Origin: Clostridiales bacterium
Lineage (GTDB): Bacteria; Bacillota_A; Clostridia; Christensenellales; Christensenellaceae
Reading direction: 5' to 3'
DNA: 9,427 bases
Assembly (NCBI GenBank): GCA_003149735.1
Contig: QANA01000019.1
Coordinates: forward strand, 1 to 9,427
The notes beneath the pieces are model-generated. The model was given only the letters and a program-made list of their open reading frames with translations. It was not told the origin of the DNA and made no database searches. Both the position numbers and the translations under genes were made by a program. Shown piece by piece: positions 5,943 to 9,427 of this stretch (positions within the stretch are counted from its first letter, which is position 1; every line of letters starts with the position of its first letter).

Positions 5943-6500
5943 TTATTTCAGCCAATCCAGCTTTTTCTCCATCAACAGAGCTTTTTCATAACGACCTTTT
6001 CCCATTTTAAATGCTTCTTCTTTAATCCAATATGTAGAAAAGCCCATTTTATTGCAAAGAGAAACTGCCGGTATATTTTTTCCCATCACTTCCAGCTCAA
6101 TCTGTTCATAATCACACTTCCCGGCGCAGCGCAACAACTGTTGTGCCAACCCTGTTGCGACCCCGATTTGCTGATATTCCGGCAATACGCCAATGCGTAT
6201 ACTGCATCGGTGCTGCATACGGCAATACGGCTGAACAGTTTTGAGCATACCGCAGCCAATAATCTGTTTCCTTACCCAAGCCAATACCATCACTTCCCTG
6301 GGAGCAGTTTCAAAATGCTGAAGCATTTTACGAATCTCATAAACATCCGGCACTTCATCTGCCATCATTTCCGTAAACGCATCTTCCTGGGCGATTTGGC
6401 GGAAATACACTGCCGCTTTGCGGGAATCATCTGCCTGCCCGCTGCGCATTACACAGCGTTTTCCATTATTGAGCATCAATTTTACATCCTTCAGAATCAT
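5943..6500 (-). CDS. GNAT-family N-acetyltransferase (downstream of the pair)
   Basis: Cytoplasmic acetyl-CoA-dependent acetyltransferase of the GNAT superfamily (185 aa). The acceptor cannot be deduced. The C-terminal half carries the fold: strand MVLAWVRKQIIGCGMLK (71-87), the acetyl-CoA pyrophosphate-binding loop in VLPEYQQIGVATGL (105-118, the Q/RxxGxG/A motif), and NKMGF (150-154) as the usual end of motif B. The N-terminal 70 residues are less typical and include an acidic helix around 38-52. ATG 6500-6498 is chosen because it overlaps the stop of the upstream GNAT gene as ATGA, and GAAGGA lies about 9 bp before it inside that gene. A longer frame to 6545 exists but lies wholly within the upstream gene. 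The overlap implies translational coupling and co-transcription. Confidence 0.8.
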   Translation of the reverse strand: MILKDVKLMLNNGKRCVMRSGQADDSRKAAVYFRQIAQEDAFTEMMADEVPDVYEIRKMLQHFETAPREVMVLAWVRKQIIGCGMLKTVQPYCRMQHRCSIRIGVLPEYQQIGVATGLAQQLLRCAGKCDYEQIELEVMGKNIPAVSLCNKMGFSTYWIKEEAFKMGKGRYEKALLMEKKLDWLK

Positions 6501-7054
6501 GGCTGCAAATCCTTCTTCAATATTGCATAAACTGCGACATCGCAATAGTTTCCATTTTTATCTTTAGCGCCTTGGCGCCGAATTCCTTCGTAAATCATGC
6601 CACTTTTATGCATCACTTTTCCTGAAGCCAGGTTATTCACATGATGATAGGCTTCTACTCGATTATATCCCACTTTCTGCAGCAAATAACGATTTACCGC
6701 ACAGACAGCTTCTGTCATCAAACCCTGATTCCAATACTTTCTGGAAAGGCAATATCCTATCACAGCACTTTCAATTTCAGGTTCAGTATGCACTACATCC
6801 AGCATACCAATCAACTCACCTGTTGTTTTTTCTTCCAAACCCCAACGATAACAATCGTTTCGCGTATATTCCTTTTCCCATACAGACAGCAGAGCCCGGG
6901 TAGCCTCTCGATTTTCATGAGGGCTCCATGTCAGATATTTTGTCACCTGCGCATCGCTCGCCCAATTATCAAACATAGTTTCTGCATCTTCCGCCCGTAT
7001 ACGACGTAAATGCAAGCGTTTTGTTTCCAGTTCCCGTGTTCCGATCTGTTTCAT
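6497..7054 (-). CDS. RimJ/RimL-type GNAT N-acetyltransferase
   Basis: Acetyltransferase of the RimJ/RimL branch of GNAT enzymes (185 aa, usual length). The branch acetylates protein N-termini, amino groups or small amines; the acceptor here is unknown. Visible features are the opening strand ETKRLHLRRI (10-19), NWASDAQVTKYLTW (30-43), GELIGMLDV (79-87), the acetyl-CoA-binding GYCLSRKYWNQGLMTEAV (100-117) in which N109-Q110-G111 replaces the common GKG, and the C-terminal NNLASGKVMHKSGMIYEGIRR (140-160). The ATG at 7054-7052 is preceded by AAAAGG (7061-7066) at 6 bp. It is first in a two-gene unit with the downstream GNAT gene (ATGA overlap), after a terminator that separates it from the SIS gene. 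The two proteins are not close paralogues: apart from the GNAT core I see little shared sequence. Confidence 0.87.
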   Translation of the reverse strand: MKQIGTRELETKRLHLRRIRAEDAETMFDNWASDAQVTKYLTWSPHENREATRALLSVWEKEYTRNDCYRWGLEEKTTGELIGMLDVVHTEPEIESAVIGYCLSRKYWNQGLMTEAVCAVNRYLLQKVGYNRVEAYHHVNNLASGKVMHKSGMIYEGIRRQGAKDKNGNYCDVAVYAILKKDLQP

Positions 7055-7074
7055 AATAATCCTTTTTATTATTT

Positions 7075-7083
7075 AGTATAACA
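7075..7083 (-). promoter_or_regulatory. Extended -10 promoter for the GNAT pair
   Basis: Minus-strand TGTTATACT is an extended -10 (TG-N-TATACT). No good -35 is visible at 16-18 bp, only a run of T, which extended -10 promoters tolerate. Transcription would start near 7068, a leader of about 14 nt that still contains the ribosome site. Confidence 0.5.
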
Positions 7084-7129
7084 TATTTCTCTTAAAAAAA
7101 ATACCTCATTTTTTTGTTTTTAAAAATAA

Positions 7130-7155
7130 AAGACACGGTTTTTTCGCCGTGTCTT
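7130..7155 (-). terminator. Intrinsic terminator after the SIS gene
   Basis: Nine-bp stem AAGACACGG / CCGTGTCTT with an 8-base loop. On the minus strand it is followed by TTTTATTTTTA. It starts about 20 bp after the SIS stop and separates that gene from the GNAT pair. Confidence 0.87.
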
Positions 7156-7174
7156 CCTGTCTTTTACGAAAAAA

Positions 7175-7735
7175 TTATTCTAAATTGTTATGAAACCGTT
7201 TGACATCTTCCAATGTCTGGCCCGTCTTCCGGCGGATACATGTGCTGATATAATCATTCAGCATAAAAGCCGCTTCATAAAAAGCATACGGTCTCTTTTC
7301 AAATACCACTCCATCTGCCAAATCCACTTCTCCGGGTAAGCGCCGCGGTATCACTACATTAATATCCGCCATTTTTCCCATCACTGAATCCGCGTTACCT
7401 GAAATCAAGGCAATATTGGCACCATGTTCTCTGGCTTGTTGGCAAATAATCGAAATTGTTTTGGTGTTTCCGGATCCCGAAACGATGATCAATAAATTCC
7501 CGGGCTGTATGGCAGGTGTGCCGTTATCACCCACGCAAAATACCAATTTTCCCAACTGCGAGCAATTCATGCCCAGAATACGTGCTACATTGCCTGCACG
7601 ACCCCATCCCGAAATAAAGATGCGATCTGTCTGCATAATCGCATCCACCAGAGCATCAATCTGCGTTTGATCAATTGCCTGAAATATTGCTGACACTTCC
7701 TGAGCCTGTATCCTCCGTTGTTCTGCTAAATTCAT
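7175..7735 (-). CDS. SIS-domain sugar-phosphate isomerase, HxlB-like
   Basis: Single SIS-domain protein (186 aa) most like 6-phospho-3-hexuloisomerase, which interconverts 3-hexulose 6-phosphate and fructose 6-phosphate in the ribulose monophosphate pathway. Supporting features: an N-terminal helix, IFISGWGRAGNVA (39-51), VGDNGTPAIQPGNLLIIVSGSGNTKT (68-93) with the phosphate-binding SGSGNTKT at 86-93, IALISGNADSVMGKMADI (108-125), and the family's C-terminal HxNLE (182-186). Length matches the family. It departs from known HxlB proteins at the LMHLG segment, which reads CSQLG here (His replaced by Q60), while the Glu of the SLFEQ segment seems kept as E154. The start at 7735 is supported by AAGGAG (7744-7749) at 8 bp. 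No 3-hexulose-6-phosphate synthase gene is in view, so the substrate is uncertain. It is transcribed alone. Confidence 0.82.
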   Translation of the reverse strand: MNLAEQRRIQAQEVSAIFQAIDQTQIDALVDAIMQTDRIFISGWGRAGNVARILGMNCSQLGKLVFCVGDNGTPAIQPGNLLIIVSGSGNTKTISIICQQAREHGANIALISGNADSVMGKMADINVVIPRRLPGEVDLADGVVFEKRPYAFYEAAFMLNDYISTCIRRKTGQTLEDVKRFHNNLE

Positions 7736-7779
7736 ATTTCTCTCTCCTTCCCTCAGTGTATTATCTGAATTATTTTTTC

Positions 7780-7808
7780 ATTATAGCTTTTTCAGCACTG
7801 CAATGCAA
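7780..7808 (-). promoter_or_regulatory. Promoter for the SIS gene
   Basis: Minus strand: TTGCAT (7808-7803), a 17-bp spacer, perfect TATAAT (7785-7780). The start would be near 7773, with a leader of about 38 nt. The -35 is weak, but the -10 and spacing are good and the site lies just past the gpmI terminator. Confidence 0.55.
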
Positions 7809-7844
7809 TGTTTGTGCGGTTTCATTTTGTAAATATATATATAA

Positions 7845-7875
7845 AAAAATGCCGCAGCCACGCTGCAGCATTTTT
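7845..7875 (-). terminator. Intrinsic terminator after gpmI
   Basis: Stem ATGCCGCAG / CTGCAGCAT with one C-A mismatch and a 5-base loop, flanked by A and T runs that lengthen the stem. The minus strand continues as TTTTTTTATATATA. It begins 5 bp after the gpmI stop. Confidence 0.85.
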
Positions 7876-7880
7876 GATCA

Positions 7881-9416
7881 TCATTTACAAATCAAAGACT
7901 TTCCTGTCATTTCCTCCGGTTGCTCCACTCCCATCAACTCCAATAAAGTAGGAGCAAGGTCAGCCAATATGCCACCTTCTCTCAGCTTCGATTGCTGATG
8001 GCGTTTGCTTACCAGAATGCAGAGCACGACGTTGGTTGTATGCGCAGTAAAGGGGTTCCCTGTTTTAGGATCCGTCATCATTTCTGCATTTCCGTGGTCC
8101 GCAGTGATGATCACTTCGCCGCCCACTTCCTGAATTGCTTCCACGACTTTGCCTACACAGGTATCCACTGCTTCCACCGCTTTTACAGCTGCTTCCAAGA
8201 CGCCAGTATGACCTACCATATCCGGATTTGCAAAATTCAGAATCATCAAGTCATATTCTTGCGACCGAATCAACTTTACAGCTTTTTCTGCCACTTCATA
8301 AGCACTCATTTCCGGCTGCAGATCATAAGTTGCCACTTTCGGAGAAGGAATCAATATACGATCTTCCCCTTCGTTAGGTGCTTCCACACCTCCATTGAAA
8401 AAGAAAGTGACATGCGCATACTTCTCCGTTTCCGCAATACGGAACTGTTTCAAGCCTTGCTTTGCAACATATTCTCCCAACGTATTTTTCAAACTCTGCG
8501 GTTTAAAAGCTACTTGTACATGACTAAAGGTCGCATCGTACTGCGTCATAGTCACATAATAAAGCGGGAAATACGCTCTTTCAAAACCGTCGAAATCCGG
8601 TTCTGTCAACGCACGAGTAATCTCTCTGGCACGATCCGGGCGGAAATTGAAGAAAATCACTGAGTCTCCGCCTTGAATCCGTCCTACCGGGCAACCATTT
8701 TCCATAATTACTGTCGGCAATACGAATTCGTCCAGCACGCCATTGGCATAGGATTGCTCCATTGCTGCCACCGGGCAGGTATTTTGCTCGCCCTCCCCAT
8801 TTACCATGGCTGCATAAGCTTTACTTACCCGTTCCCAACGATTATCGCGGTCCATTGCATAATACCGGCCACTGACTGTTGCTACCCGTCCGGTACCGAT
8901 TCGTTCCAACCGTGCACACAGGTCTTCCATATACGCTTTGCCGCTGTCCGGCGGAACATCTCTGCCATCCATAAAGCAATGAATATACACTTTTTCCAGA
9001 CCATTCTGTGCGGCCAACTTTACCAAGGCTTCCAGATGATCGATATGGCTATGCACGCCACCGTCAGAAAGCAATCCCAACAGATGCAAAGCACTGCCAT
9101 TTTTCTTCACATTCTCTACTGCGCCGCAAAACGCTTCATTATTAAAGAAATCGCCATCGGAAATTGCCTTTGTAATACGCGTCAATTCCTGATAAACAAT
9201 ACGGCCGGCTCCGATATTCAAGTGCCCTACCTCGGAGTTACCCATCTGGCCATCCGGCAAGCCTACCGACAGGCCGGACGCACCAATATAAGTACACGGA
9301 TACTCCTTTTTCAAGGCATCAATATTAGGCGTATTTGCCAATTGCACAGCATTTCCTTCTCGTTCACTTCTCTCACCAAATCCATCCAGAATCATGAGAG
9401 CGGTAAATTTTTTCAT
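7881..9416 (-). CDS. gpmI: 2,3-bisphosphoglycerate-independent phosphoglycerate mutase
   Basis: Glycolytic/gluconeogenic enzyme (511 aa, normal length) that interconverts 3- and 2-phosphoglycerate through a phosphoserine intermediate, using two metal ions (Mn2+ in characterised homologues). Family residues are all in place: metal ligand D11 in ILDGFG, nucleophile S61 in [18 protein letters not shown]122 in GVHSH, MDGRD (149-153), R184 and R190, RPDRAREI (259-266), K332 in [10 protein letters not shown]399 and H403 in [10 protein letters not shown]440-H441 in TADHGNAE, and H459 in TAHTTN. The domain inserted for substrate binding spans roughly 80-300. The ATG at 9416-9414 follows AAGGAGA (9421-9427) at about 5 bp, and the protein begins with the first core strand, so the start is secure. 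Anything upstream lies beyond the window; often this gene sits with other glycolytic genes, but none is visible here. Confidence 0.97.
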   Translation of the reverse strand: MKKFTALMILDGFGERSEREGNAVQLANTPNIDALKKEYPCTYIGASGLSVGLPDGQMGNSEVGHLNIGAGRIVYQELTRITKAISDGDFFNNEAFCGAVENVKKNGSALHLLGLLSDGGVHSHIDHLEALVKLAAQNGLEKVYIHCFMDGRDVPPDSGKAYMEDLCARLERIGTGRVATVSGRYYAMDRDNRWERVSKAYAAMVNGEGEQNTCPVAAMEQSYANGVLDEFVLPTVIMENGCPVGRIQGGDSVIFFNFRPDRAREITRALTEPDFDGFERAYFPLYYVTMTQYDATFSHVQVAFKPQSLKNTLGEYVAKQGLKQFRIAETEKYAHVTFFFNGGVEAPNEGEDRILIPSPKVATYDLQPEMSAYEVAEKAVKLIRSQEYDLMILNFANPDMVGHTGVLEAAVKAVEAVDTCVGKVVEAIQEVGGEVIITADHGNAEMMTDPKTGNPFTAHTTNVVLCILVSKRHQQSKLREGGILADLAPTLLELMGVEQPEEMTGKSLICK

Positions 9417-9427
9417 AGTTTCTCCTT

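Overview
The window looks like a chromosomal piece of a mid-GC Bacillota-type bacterium. Shine-Dalgarno sites are strong (GGAGG, AAGGAG), promoters are sigma-A-like, intrinsic terminators are clear, and the glycolytic mutase is of the cofactor-independent type. The fused E1 beside a two-lipoyl E2 and a divergent lpd would fit an anaerobic Negativicutes lineage such as the Acidaminococcaceae. That assignment is an inference from family memory and was not tested by any search.

Left part (1-5832) encodes a complete 2-oxoacid dehydrogenase complex. On the minus strand an E2 acyltransferase (528 aa, two lipoyl domains) is followed after 50 bp by a single-chain E1 in which the alpha and beta parts are fused. 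The E1 gene runs off the left edge of the window. On the plus strand, diverging from E2 across a 382-bp regulatory region, lies lpdA (E3, 468 aa). E1 decarboxylates a 2-oxoacid on thiamine diphosphate, E2 carries the acyl group on lipoyl-lysine and passes it to CoA, and E3 reoxidises the dihydrolipoamide. The substrate (pyruvate, branched-chain 2-oxoacids or acetoin) cannot be read from the sequence. The divergent region holds two well-formed promoters facing away from each other and several perfect inverted repeats placed as operators would be.

Right part (5833-9427) holds minus-strand genes in three separate units. From right to left these are gpmI (2,3-bisphosphoglycerate-independent phosphoglycerate mutase, with its stop inside the window and its start 11 bp from the right edge), a SIS-domain protein related to 6-phospho-3-hexuloisomerase, and a pair of GNAT acetyltransferases overlapping by ATGA. 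An intrinsic terminator follows gpmI and another follows the SIS gene, and the SIS gene and the GNAT pair each have a recognisable promoter. lpdA and the GNAT pair converge on one stem-loop with T-rich flanks on both strands.

There is no sign of mobile elements, CRISPR arrays, tRNA or rRNA. The points most worth a second look are the fused E1 with an extended thiamine-binding segment, the nearly identical tandem lipoyl domains, the palindromes in the E2/lpdA divergent promoter region, and the SIS protein that lacks a His typical of its family. I did not find a clearly new system; the window is mostly core metabolism in an unusual arrangement.
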